Source: an uncultured Lachnospiraceae bacterium
GTDB lineage: Bacteria > Bacillota > Clostridia > Lachnospirales > Lachnospiraceae
Direction of reading: 5' to 3'
Assembly: GCA_910588845.1 (NCBI GenBank)
Contig: CAJURU010000017.1
Coordinates: 1-64,000 of the forward strand
DNA: 64,000 bases
In this document: one piece after another, positions 19,037 to 28,800 of the stretch
Layout: each line of letters opens with the position of its first letter
Position numbering within the stretch: position 1 is the first letter of the stretch
Translations under genes and position numbers: made by a program
The notes under the pieces: model-generated
What the model was told of the DNA's origin: nothing
The model's database searches: none
What the model saw: only the letters and a program-made list of their open reading frames with translations

Positions 19037-20875
19037 ATGACGAAACAGAATATTAGCAGTAAATCTGTAACCAGTTTGAGGGGACAGGGGTTGTCAGTAT
19101 TTCTTCTACTATTTGTTATGGCTTTTTGTTTTCACATAGATGTGAAAGCGGCAGACACAGTTCCTACCGTTGAAAAGGTGCAGCTTATCAACAGCCAGGA
19201 TATCGAAATTTACTGGAGTGAAGAAATGTCCGGGGCAGGCTGGGTGGAAAGCCAATTCGTCGGCGATAAACTGGTGAAGCAGGAGCAGAACTTTTCTGTC
19301 ACAGTTGATGGAACACAGCGTGAACTTAATTATTGGTGTTTTGAAGATGCAGGCAATTATGAGTATAAGGGCGTTGTCTATTACAATACGAAGAACAGTT
19401 TCTACCCCGACAATCCCGACTGCCCCAAAACAACGCTGCGCTTGGCAGAGCCCATAACAAACCTTAACAGTTTGCCGGAAATTAAAGTGACGATCAAGGG
19501 CAATAAGGTGAAAGGAAGATTGTCAGATACGTATGTGCCGGAGCAGACGATTACTGTCAATGACTATGTGCCGTTTTATCAGAAAGAACGGACGCTTAAC
19601 TGTGGCGTTAAGGTTGTCGGCACTGCAAAAGTACGCGATGAAGCGATGGATAAGGCGGCAGAGATGCTTGAAGTGCTTCTTGCAAAGCAGGATATCGCCA
19701 ACCGTATGGGTTCTGCCGGCTGTATGCTGGGCCTCTACGGCGAAGGGGAGATTGCCTATGATATTCCTGAGCATAGGTTTGAATACGATGAAAATTACCT
19801 GTATGTAGAAGGATTTGGCGGCACGCAGCTCGCATCCATCCGTGACGCCAATGTCTTGCGGCTAAAGACCGGCAGTTATACGACAGGTTATCGTGATGAG
19901 TCGATTCTCACGCACGAATTTGCACATACAATCTATAATTATGGTCTCAGCGCGGGACAGCAGGCAGAATTTTTGAATATTTACAATACGTCGATATCTG
20001 CTGGTAAATGGCCTGATTCTTACGCAGGCAGCAATAAGGACGAATATTTTGCAACCTTGAGCGCCATCTGGTTCAATGCTATGGATGATACTTTTAATGG
20101 AGAGTGGGATGGTGTGCGCGGGCCTATTAATACCAGAGCGGAGCTAAAAGTTTATGACAGGGCGGCGTATGATTTTCTGTCTGAAATATATGTATCTGAC
20201 CGCTATCTGCCTTCTCCCTGGGAAAATGGCAGCGTGCCGGACAATTACACTTATCCGGGCACGGATTCCGGAGATGATACAAATCCAGGGGATAACACAA
20301 ACCCCGGAGACAATACGAACCCCGGAGGAAACACAAACCCCGGAGGAAACACAAATCCAGGGGATAATAATCAGCCTGTTGTAAATACTTATAGGGTAAA
20401 ATTTGTCTTTCACAATGGAAAAGCCGATTTGGTTAAGACAGTGAAAAATGGCAGTAAAGTATCCGCCCCATCTGCTTCCGGAAAGAAAGGTTATACATTT
20501 AAAGGCTGGTATCTGGGTACAAAAAAATATTCTTTCCACAGCAAGGTCACGAAAAATATAACTTTGCAGGCAAAATGGGATAAGGTAAAAGCAGGAAAGG
20601 CTTCCATCAAGTCCCTCAAGGCGCAAAGAGGAAAGAAATTACTTGTAACCATTAAAAAATCCAAGCAGGCAGACGGCTATAAGATTACTTGTGCGAAGAA
20701 TAAGAAGCTTACCAAATCAAAGAAAATTACATATACATCGTCTATAAAGAAAACAATAACAAAGTTGAAAAAGGGAACATACTACGTCGGCGTGCAGGCG
20801 TACCGGAAAGATTCCACCGGTAAGAAAGTCCTGGGCAAAATGAGCGCCGCCAAAAAAGTGATTATCAAAAGATAA
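19037..20875 (+). CDS. secreted HExxH protein with InlB-type repeat and FnIII-like tail
   Basis: A 612-residue exported protein. The signal peptide is long (about 1-42, FLLLFVMAFCF then VKAAD). An N-terminal Ig-like region covers about 45-180. A putative zinc metalloprotease domain (about 185-395) carries THEFAHTIYNYG with His293-Glu294 and His297; a third ligand is probably a downstream Glu in NKDEYFATL. Then come a Pro/Asn/Gly linker made of NPGDNT-type repeats (about 410-443), one Listeria-Bacteroides (InlB B-type) repeat with GYTFKGWYL (about 447-515) and a Lys-rich FnIII-like end. It sits 36 bp after telA behind AGGAG, so it may be on the same transcript. Protease activity is inferred from the motif only. 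Confidence 0.75.
   Translation: MTKQNISSKSVTSLRGQGLSVFLLLFVMAFCFHIDVKAADTVPTVEKVQLINSQDIEIYWSEEMSGAGWVESQFVGDKLVKQEQNFSVTVDGTQRELNYWCFEDAGNYEYKGVVYYNTKNSFYPDNPDCPKTTLRLAEPITNLNSLPEIKVTIKGNKVKGRLSDTYVPEQTITVNDYVPFYQKERTLNCGVKVVGTAKVRDEAMDKAAEMLEVLLAKQDIANRMGSAGCMLGLYGEGEIAYDIPEHRFEYDENYLYVEGFGGTQLASIRDANVLRLKTGSYTTGYRDESILTHEFAHTIYNYGLSAGQQAEFLNIYNTSISAGKWPDSYAGSNKDEYFATLSAIWFNAMDDTFNGEWDGVRGPINTRAELKVYDRAAYDFLSEIYVSDRYLPSPWENGSVPDNYTYPGTDSGDDTNPGDNTNPGDNTNPGGNTNPGGNTNPGDNNQPVVNTYRVKFVFHNGKADLVKTVKNGSKVSAPSASGKKGYTFKGWYLGTKKYSFHSKVTKNITLQAKWDKVKAGKASIKSLKAQRGKKLLVTIKKSKQADGYKITCAKNKKLTKSKKITYTSSIKKTITKLKKGTYYVGVQAYRKDSTGKKVLGKMSAAKKVIIKR
20266..20366 (+). repeat. short tandem repeat coding for an NPG(D/G)NT linker
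   Basis: About five 18-bp units encoding GDNTNP or GGNTNP follow one another in the HExxH protein gene. The units are nearly identical in DNA, so their number probably varies between strains. Confidence 0.75.
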
Positions 20876-20909
20876 GTAACAGTAAAAAGCAAAAAAGGCG
20901 GAATTAGTA

Positions 20910-22700
20910 ATGAAAAAGAACAGGAAAGGTTTCAGACAGCGATATAGGAACTTGAGCTTTAGAAAGTTCTTCGGCGCCAGTTTATGCCTGTTTCTCTTTC
21001 CTGTTCTTGTATTGCAGATTGTCTATGTCAGGTTCAGTATTTCTGAAATGAACAAACGTGTCAATGAACAGATTTTTAATAATCTATTACAGGTTTCTGA
21101 AAAATTTACGTTAAAGCTTGAATCATACGAAGATACAGTCTATCAAATCTATTCAGATAAAGAGATTATTCGCAATCTTGAACAATACCAGGGGGCAGAT
21201 GAAGCAAAAAAGGCGTACTTATTTTACCTGTTAAATGAAAGGCTGAAACAGTTTGTAGAGAGTAGAAAAGGAATTCGCTGTATCAGTTTAATTTGTCCGA
21301 CCGGAGAGAGCGTCACTTATGATACGCAGAGTGGTTCTGCGTTGGATAATATCTGGCGTGATTATGAGGACCTTCGCTTAACCGTACCATATCAGGAGAC
21401 GCTTGATAAGAGCGAGGTTGTTTTAATTCCTACACAAAATATATCTACTGGAGGGAGCATAGAATCATTGTTTTTCCTGGGCAAAGAATTGTACGATACG
21501 GAAAATTTGGAACAGGGCTTAGTTGCGATTCTCACGATCGGTATTGAACAGGAGGAGCTGGACAATATTTGCAATGTAACACAGCAGACAGATAACCCGA
21601 GTATCAATTTTATCACGGATAATTACGGGTATGTGTGTTCGTTTCCGGACATCAGCCAAATGGGAAAGAAAATGACGGATCAGGAAGACGTATTGGAATT
21701 CATACAATCCCAAAATATGTTTGAAGGCAAGAACCTTTGCAGCAATTGGTATCAAGATGATGAGACCGGTTGGATTTTCCACAATGTGTACGATCAGGAT
21801 AATATGATGCACGATATCAATGTACTTCAGGGTATCTATTGGATTTTGCTGGCAGCGGACGTTCTGGCAGTCCTATTGTTCCTCAATTCAACGAACCGCT
21901 ATTACGTTGATTATTTAAAGAAAATTATAGAAGGAATCCGTCAGGTGAACGAGGGCAATCTTGATGTCCGTCTTGTGGTGGACAGGCAGAATGAATTAGG
22001 GCAGATTGGAGAAAATTTTAACCATATGGTGGACCGGGTAAGGACATTGATTGAGGAGGTTGAGGAGATTTCCAAGAAAAAGAACCAGGCGGAAATTAAG
22101 GCTTTAGAATCTCAAATTAATCCTCATTTTCTCTATAATACCTTAGACGCCATAAACTGGATGGCGGTCAGGAACAATGAATTTGAAATCAGCAAAATGA
22201 TTAGTAATCTTGGTTCCATCCTCCGTTACAGTACGAACCAGAGCAATGAACAGATAGATATTGTGGGTGCAGAAGAATGGCTCAAGTCTTATGTGTCTCT
22301 GTATCAGCTTCGATATGGCCATTCTTTTGACTTTAAAATATATGTGGAAGATGAGGTCAGACATATTAAAATCTATAAGCTTCTCATTCAGCCTATTGTG
22401 GAAAATGCCATTATCCATGGGTTGAAAGATATGCAAGGCGGGATGTTGTGTGTGGATATCGGCCTGGCAGAACAGCCTGGAAAAATTCATGTGATTGTGG
22501 AGGACAACGGAGCCGGGATGGATAAAGATAAGGTTGATTTTTATAACCAAAAAGACGGAGAGTGGAGCCATTCTCAGAGAATCGGTCTGACAAATGTGTT
22601 TGAACGCATTCAGTTATATTATGGGGAAAAGGGAGATTGGCATATCAGCAGTATGGAGGGATTGGGAACTATCATTGAACTTATCCTGCCAATTTCCTGA
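20910..22700 (+). CDS. YesM-type sensor histidine kinase
   Basis: A 596-residue membrane kinase of the LytS/YesM (HPK7) class. Order: TM1 (about 20-42), extracellular sensor of about 265 residues, TM2 (about 306-328), HAMP (about 330-385), His_kinase domain with phospho-accepting His406 in INPHFLYNTLD, and a HATPase_c domain with N box QPIVENAIIHG and DNGAGM. In this class the kinase phosphorylates a YesN-type AraC regulator that controls sugar utilisation genes. The regulator gene follows at once, and a solute-binding protein comes third. Given the glycosidases on both sides, sensing of an oligosaccharide is the likely role. Confidence 0.92.
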   Translation: MKKNRKGFRQRYRNLSFRKFFGASLCLFLFPVLVLQIVYVRFSISEMNKRVNEQIFNNLLQVSEKFTLKLESYEDTVYQIYSDKEIIRNLEQYQGADEAKKAYLFYLLNERLKQFVESRKGIRCISLICPTGESVTYDTQSGSALDNIWRDYEDLRLTVPYQETLDKSEVVLIPTQNISTGGSIESLFFLGKELYDTENLEQGLVAILTIGIEQEELDNICNVTQQTDNPSINFITDNYGYVCSFPDISQMGKKMTDQEDVLEFIQSQNMFEGKNLCSNWYQDDETGWIFHNVYDQDNMMHDINVLQGIYWILLAADVLAVLLFLNSTNRYYVDYLKKIIEGIRQVNEGNLDVRLVVDRQNELGQIGENFNHMVDRVRTLIEEVEEISKKKNQAEIKALESQINPHFLYNTLDAINWMAVRNNEFEISKMISNLGSILRYSTNQSNEQIDIVGAEEWLKSYVSLYQLRYGHSFDFKIYVEDEVRHIKIYKLLIQPIVENAIIHGLKDMQGGMLCVDIGLAEQPGKIHVIVEDNGAGMDKDKVDFYNQKDGEWSHSQRIGLTNVFERIQLYYGEKGDWHISSMEGLGTIIELILPIS

Positions 22701-22741
22701 TGAGGGGATATGATGAAAATTATACAAGAAAAGGTGATGGA

Positions 22742-24250
22742 ATGAGGATTGTAATTGTAGAGGATGAAATTGCAATTCGCGATGGATTGGAGAAAATGAT
22801 AAGCGCCGCCACAGAGCATACGGTAATCGGCGCCTGTAAAAATGCCATGGAGGGGATTGCTTTTATCAAAGAGAATCATCCGGATCTTGTAATCACAGAT
22901 ATCCGCATGCATGGTATGGACGGACTTGAGATGTTAGAAAACCTCAAAGAACAGGGAGTGGAGATTTATAGTATTATTATCAGCGGATATGCGGAATTTG
23001 AATATGCGAAAAGGGCGTTGAGCGTCGGCGCGCAAGAATATCTGTTAAAACCGGTTTCTGTGGACGCATTGCAGGAAACATTAGAGCGGATTGAGAACAA
23101 ACATATCGAGAGTAAATTCCAATTTGTCAAAAAACCGGAAAATTATGCGCGGGAATATTTCTTTGGCACAAAGGAAGAACAATCTGAAGCGGCAAAGGCC
23201 TTAAAAAATATATTCAAAGAGGAAATGGGCAAGATATACGGTATTATAGCCTGCTATTTTGGAAACCTCAAGAAGGATGATATCAAAGAGATGGAATACC
23301 GTTTGCGCAGTATTAAACGCCAATTCCGGGAATTGGAATTTCTCGATGCCTGGGAGGAACGCATCAGTCTTAGAATTTTAATCTTTAAGGGCCAAAGAAA
23401 AGAAATTTTATTATTTGCAGATTCTTTTGATGAGATGGCAAGGTATGGATATCACAAAAAAGAGCGGGAAATTCCTTTGTGTATGGGTACTTGTGAGACA
23501 ATGGAAGAGTGGAAAGATTGTTTTGAGACCGTACAGAAAGCCCTTCTCAGCTATTTTACAAAAGATAATTACGGCCTTTTGCGCACAGAGGAGTTTGTAG
23601 AGGAATCTACCAAAGAATTGGAGTACCCCATCCAGGCGGAACGCAGGATTCTTTTGGCTCTCGAGACCGGCAATTATCAGGAGATGAAAGCTGGCCTTGA
23701 TGAATTCTTAGAGCAGACGATTTCGGAGGAGCATGGGGCGGAGGAGATTCGTTATGGGGCGGTGAAACTGATAACCAGGATGATGGATGTCGCCAAGGAA
23801 ATCAACCGCAAAGCGTATGAGAGCCTTCAGGAAAAGGATTACTTAAAAGGCGTGCTCACAGCGTATACGAGGACGGAAATGTATGAAATCCTCATGAAAT
23901 ATGGAGATGAAATCTGTGACAGGCGGATGAAGGAAGGTATCAGTAATTATACGATTAACCGTACTCTGGAATATATCAGAATACATTATAAGGAAGGTAT
24001 CAGCCTGGAGAAAACAGCTGAGGTATTGAATATTACGCCTGAGTATTTGAGTATGTTATTTAAGCGTGAAATGGGCATGAATTTTTCTGTATTTCTGAAA
24101 AAATTTCGTATCAGCCACGCCAAACGGCTGTTGAAGACGACAGATATGAAAATCTATGAAGTTGCCCAGGAATGCGGTTACAGTAATTCTAACTATTTCA
24201 CTAAAGTATTTAAGGAGGTAACAGGAATTTCACCGGCAGAATACCGGTAA
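22742..24250 (+). CDS. YesN-type response regulator (receiver + AraC HTH)
   Basis: A 502-residue regulator. The receiver domain (1-120) has the acidic pair in VEDE, phospho-acceptor Asp53 in ITDIRMHGMDG and the Lys in LLKPVS. A middle region of about 270 residues is variable in this family. The C-terminal AraC/XylS DNA-binding domain (about 398-502) has two HTHs and ends with the usual YSNSNYFTKVFKEVTGISPAEYR-type signature (split here: GYSNSNYFTKVF and GISPAEYR). I chose ATG 22742, preceded by AAGGTGA; an ATG at 22700 overlaps the kinase stop but has no ribosome binding site. It likely activates one or more of the arabinofuranosidase genes. Confidence 0.9.
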   Translation: MRIVIVEDEIAIRDGLEKMISAATEHTVIGACKNAMEGIAFIKENHPDLVITDIRMHGMDGLEMLENLKEQGVEIYSIIISGYAEFEYAKRALSVGAQEYLLKPVSVDALQETLERIENKHIESKFQFVKKPENYAREYFFGTKEEQSEAAKALKNIFKEEMGKIYGIIACYFGNLKKDDIKEMEYRLRSIKRQFRELEFLDAWEERISLRILIFKGQRKEILLFADSFDEMARYGYHKKEREIPLCMGTCETMEEWKDCFETVQKALLSYFTKDNYGLLRTEEFVEESTKELEYPIQAERRILLALETGNYQEMKAGLDEFLEQTISEEHGAEEIRYGAVKLITRMMDVAKEINRKAYESLQEKDYLKGVLTAYTRTEMYEILMKYGDEICDRRMKEGISNYTINRTLEYIRIHYKEGISLEKTAEVLNITPEYLSMLFKREMGMNFSVFLKKFRISHAKRLLKTTDMKIYEVAQECGYSNSNYFTKVFKEVTGISPAEYR

Positions 24251-24264
24251 ATGAGGCAGGGTTT

Positions 24265-25497
24265 ATGAAGAAGAGAACGATATGCAGGCTGATTATGCTG
24301 CTTTTTATGATGGGCATAATGGGATGCGGCGTTAAATCAGATGAGGATTTAGCAGATACAGAAGCAGAGAAAAATGCCAAACGCCAGGAGCTGATTCTTT
24401 GGACTTATTATGAGACGGAAGCGCAGAAAAAAGGCTTAGATAAACTGGTGGCCGGGTTTAATGAAGCACAACAGCAATATAAAATTTCCTGGGAGTATGT
24501 GCCCATGGCGGATTTTATCCGAACGTTGTCTTTTTTACAGTCCGGGGAAAGTTTGCCGGATTTAGTGTTGGCGGACAATCCCGATATAGGAAGCTTGATT
24601 AAGCTGGGGATGCTTGCAGATATAACAGATTATCTAAAAGAAACAATTTTGGCGGAGGAATATTATGGGGAAGTATGGAAATCTGTAGAAAACAGGGAAC
24701 GTTATTATGGCGTGCCTTTTTGCTGCAACAATACGGCTATCATTTATAATAAACGGATATTCCGTGAAAAAGACCTGGAAATTCCCACTACATGGGATGC
24801 ATTTAAGCAGGCAGCGGCCGCTCTGACAAAAGAGGGAAGCCGCTATGGGTTCGCTATGTCCGCAGTCAGCGGTGAACAGGGAGCTTTTCAGTTGATGCCC
24901 TGGATGCTGGCGGCAGGCGCGGGTCCTGATCATATGGCGGACAACGGATGTAAGGAAGTTTTTTTTCTGATAGACGGCCTTTTGAAAAACAAATATATGC
25001 CCAATGACTGTCTGAACTGGTCGCAGAATGATTTGACGAGAAGTTTCGTGGAAGGAAGGACTGCCATGATTGAGAACGGTCCCTGGGCTATGGCGGAACT
25101 TGAGGAATCCGGGATGGAATTTGGGGTATTTGAATTTCCCGCCCATACTTCTCAGGGAGTTGTCATAGGCGGAGAAGTGTTGGCGGCAGTCAAAGGCAAA
25201 AATGTGGAGGGAGCAGTATCATTCATCAATTATTATAATAAGAAAGAGGTTATGGAGGATATCTGCCAGATTACCAGAAATATTCCTCCTAAGGTGGAGC
25301 TTGCGGAGACGTTTGGCCAAAAAAATCCACAGTATCAGGTATTTGTCAGTCAGATGGAAGACGGAATCAGCAGGAAATCTATTAAAGACTGGAAAAAAGT
25401 ATGCAACGCTCTTTCTGACAGCCTCAATAAAATGTTTGGCAGCGGAGAGAGCGTTGAAGAAATATGGCTGCAATACGTCAAAGATATAGAGCGGTAA
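24265..25497 (+). CDS. sugar-type solute-binding lipoprotein (family 1)
   Basis: A 410-residue extracellular binding protein of the carbohydrate ABC type. The signal peptide ends in lipobox IMGC with lipid-modified Cys21. The mature part shows family-1 hallmarks: LILWTYYET start, DLVLADNPDIGSL, YGVPFCCNNTAIIYNK, GRTAMIENGPWAM and a C-terminal helix-rich lobe. The start is 14 bp after the regulator stop, so kinase, regulator and binding protein form one operon. No permease or ATPase gene follows. It either works with a transporter elsewhere or acts as a ligand receptor for the YesM-type kinase. Confidence 0.9.
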   Translation: MKKRTICRLIMLLFMMGIMGCGVKSDEDLADTEAEKNAKRQELILWTYYETEAQKKGLDKLVAGFNEAQQQYKISWEYVPMADFIRTLSFLQSGESLPDLVLADNPDIGSLIKLGMLADITDYLKETILAEEYYGEVWKSVENRERYYGVPFCCNNTAIIYNKRIFREKDLEIPTTWDAFKQAAAALTKEGSRYGFAMSAVSGEQGAFQLMPWMLAAGAGPDHMADNGCKEVFFLIDGLLKNKYMPNDCLNWSQNDLTRSFVEGRTAMIENGPWAMAELEESGMEFGVFEFPAHTSQGVVIGGEVLAAVKGKNVEGAVSFINYYNKKEVMEDICQITRNIPPKVELAETFGQKNPQYQVFVSQMEDGISRKSIKDWKKVCNALSDSLNKMFGSGESVEEIWLQYVKDIER

Positions 25498-25577
25498 CAA
25501 AATGGTTTAAAATATGAGAGGAACCATAAATAATTATCATGTGAAAATTCTCCTTTGGCAAATATAATTTGCATACA

Positions 25578-25769
25578 GGGGCTGTGGCACTAATATAGTT
25601 ACTTGCTCAAAAAGTCTTGCCGCATATGCGGCAAAGACAGAATGCACAAAAATTATTCTGGGAAGCTAGCTTCCCAAGATAATTTTTGTGCATGTTGTTT
25701 CCATTGTTTTGCAATGGAAACCTTTTGAACAGATATATAGCTTGTAATTTATGTTAGTGCGACAGCCCC
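25578..25769. mobile_element. possible MITE-like unit bounded by 16-bp inverted repeats
   Basis: ggggctgtggcactaa (25578-25593) pairs with ttagtgcgacagcccc (25754-25769) with one mismatch. The 192-bp unit encloses the 126-bp palindromic element and ends 39 bp before the chosen start of the next glycosidase. No coding sequence or clear target-site duplication is seen. The second copy of the 126-bp element lacks these outer repeats. Confidence 0.4.
25605..25730 (-). repeat. 126-bp structured palindromic element, copy 1
   Basis: Read on the minus strand this matches 53160-53285 at 117 of 126 positions without gaps. It folds as a closing stem (gttcaaaagg with ctttttgagc, two G-U pairs) around three hairpins: gtttccattg/caatggaaac; a 52-nt central arm with perfect core tgggaagctagcttccca and outer atgcacaaaaattat; and ttgccgc/gcggcaa. 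Differences from copy 2 are in loops or keep pairing. It lies in the 310-bp gap between the binding-protein gene and the second GH127/GH146 gene, in the orientation opposite to them. It may be a structured RNA or a non-autonomous mobile repeat. Confidence 0.8.
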
Positions 25770-25807
25770 CAAAAGAAAAACTCGCGAGAGAAGAAGGAGG
25801 ATATCAA

Positions 25808-28800
25808 ATGAGGAAAAGAAGACGGCTTTTTCAAAAATTGCTGGCGTCAATTCTGTCATTAGCGCTGGTTCTTACAGGTGTGATTCCGCAGGGAATGTCA
25901 TCCGTACAGGCGGCAGGCGAGACAGAAGACGGGCTGATTCTGTATTACAATTTTGATTTGCAGAACAGTTTTTCGACAGAGATCAGCGATCTTTCCGGCA
26001 ATAAAAATGCCGGGCACTTAAAGAGGATAGGAGGCGCCCCGGAGGGCAACTATACGATTGACGACGTTAATATATACGGCAAACCGGTCAAGGCGTTAAA
26101 CCTGCCGGGCGGCGAGGACGGTACATATCTGCAATTGCCCGATGGGATTTTAAAATATTGCGATGCAGTTACCATCAGTATGTGGGTAAAATTGTCGACA
26201 AATACCGGTTATCAGAGGATTTGGGATTTTGGTTCTGATACCACAAAGTATATGTATCTTTTGTCAGACGGTGGAAATGAGGGCCATGAAGGTTATGCCG
26301 CTGCTATCACGAACGATGGCTGGGGCAATGAGGTGGGCGTATCAAAGGGTGTGGACAGCAATATTGATAAGAACCGCTGGGTATTAACTACCGTGGTAAT
26401 GGACGGTACAAACATGACTCTGTACGAGAATGGACAGAAGATCAAGGATACTGTTGACACAAAACTTACAGTGAAAAGTCTGGGAAATACCACTGGTAAT
26501 TATATTGCTTACGGACAGTTTGGGAATCCCCCCACGAAAGGTCAGTTTGCAGAGGTTAAGATTTACAATAAGGCCCTGACAGCGGCAGAAATCCAGGCAA
26601 TGTACGATGTGGATGACGCCGGTATTGTTTCTGCGGACAATGGGGATTTGGATTTGGGAGATACTTCTGCTGTGACAGAAGATATCGAGCTTCCCACAAA
26701 GGGTATCAACGGTTCCGATATCGCATGGACCAGCCAGAACTCTGCGATCCAGATTCAGACAACGGGCGGAAAGACAATTGGCAAAGTCACCAGGCCGGGT
26801 AAGGGCGCTTCAGATGCAGTGGGAACGCTTACGGCGGCCATCAGCAAGGGTCAGGCCAATGTAACAAAGACATTCGATGTGACAGTCCTTGCGCAGTATA
26901 CCGATCAGCAGATTGCAGACAAGGATGCTGCTGAGATTAGAAAGAATATGGGAGATTTGTCTGCTGTAACGGCAGATATTGTGCTTCCTGCAAGCGGAAG
27001 TTTAGGCTCCGTCGTTCAGTGGGCGAGCACAAACCCTGCGATTAAAATTGAAAACGGCGTGGCGAAAGTTACGAGGCCGGAAATTGGCGCTGAAAATGCA
27101 AGCGGAAAATTGACGGCAACCGTTTCCTATAATGAGGCGACTGCCAAAGTAGAACTTGACGTCAATGTACTGGCGTTCCGTGAGGCAGTTACCATTAAGA
27201 CAGTCGAAGAAATCAATGTAACTACTTTGAAAGGCAAAAGCCCTTCTCTGCCGAATCATGTAAAGGTAACTTACACCGATAATACTACCGGTAAGGAGAA
27301 GGTAACATGGCCGACAGCGATTGAGTCCAGCAAATACAATACAGTGGGTAATTTTGAGGTTGAGGGCTCGATTGTAGACGCAAAGCCGTCAAAAAAGGTA
27401 ACGGCTAAGGTCAGCGTGGTAGATCAGGATGAAGTTGCCAAAGAGGTAGTTTCTGAAACGTTTGATTTAAGTGATATTACACTCGACAAGATTGGTGATA
27501 ATGGTTCCATTCTCACGCAGAACAGAGACCGGGATATCGCCTATCTTAAATTGCTGGATAACAAGCGTATGCTTTACAATTTCTACAAAACATTTGGCAA
27601 GACGGCAGAGATTGAAGGCGTGCAGCCTTTAGGCGGATGGGATGAACCCAGCGGATTGCTGCGCGGGCATTCTACCGGACATTATATGTCTGCATTAGCG
27701 CTTGCTTATGCATCAACAGGCGATGAAGAGCTGAACAATAAATTAAAAGAGATGATTCATGAGCTGCGGGAACTGCAAAAATTATCTAAGGGCCAGGCCA
27801 AGGATTTCGTATCTCTGGGTTCTGCGCAGTCGAAGTGGAGCAAGGATCCCAATGAGTGGGGCGAAGGTTTTATCAGCGCATATTCGCCGAACCAGTTTGC
27901 AGAATTGGAAAAATACACGCCTTATGGCGGAGACGACGGAATTTGGGCGCCGTATTATACATTGCACAAATTGATAGCGGGTTTCCTTGACGCTTACACT
28001 TATACTGGAAATACAGAAGCGTTAGAGGCGGCGAAAGCGCTTGGCAAATGGACGCATAACCGTCTGAGCGCATGCGGCCAGGAAAAGCTTACAAAGATGT
28101 GGGCGATGTATATTGCGGGTGAATTTGGCGGATTCAACGAATCCATGGCGCAGCTTTATATCTATGCCAAAGCAGATAACGATCCCGATGCAGATATTTA
28201 TTTAGAGGGCGCGAAATTATTTGATAACACGGAATTTTTTAACAGTCTGGCAGCGAATGTAGACAGTATTCAGAAAAAACATGCGAACCAGCATATCCCT
28301 CAGATCATCGGCGCTATGGAAATTTATGAGGCGACTGTGGCGAAGGGAAGCCCGGAAGTGAAATATTATGACATAGCAGAGAATTTCTGGCAGATGGTAG
28401 TCTCCCGCTATGCTTACTCCATCGGCGGCGTGGGCACGGGTGAGAAATTTACAGACCCCTACCAGCAGGCAAATAGTATCTCTGGAAACAGCAACTGCGA
28501 GACTTGTGCGGCTTACAATATGCTCAAGCTTACGAAGATGCTCAACAATTACAACCCGGAGAATGCAGAATATATGGATTATTATGAGCGTACGCTCTAC
28601 AACCAGATTCTCGCATCCCAGACTCCCAACGTTACCGGCAATATGCATAATGGAACCACTTACATGCTGCCGATTGGACCGGGAGCAAGAAGAAGTTTCG
28701 GCGGCGATTACGATGCTTTTACCTGCTGTCACGGCACAGGCATGGAGAATCATGTGAAATACCAGGAAGCCGCTTACGCGAAGACGGCAGACGCTTTGTA

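Noticed and set aside
20266..20366. Possible CRISPR-like repeat
   Set aside because: Units are 18 bp, directly adjacent and in frame, with no spacers; they encode a protein linker.
20144..20626. Minus-strand reading frame of 160 codons
   Set aside because: It lies fully inside the HExxH protein gene and consists mostly of the antisense of its linker repeat.
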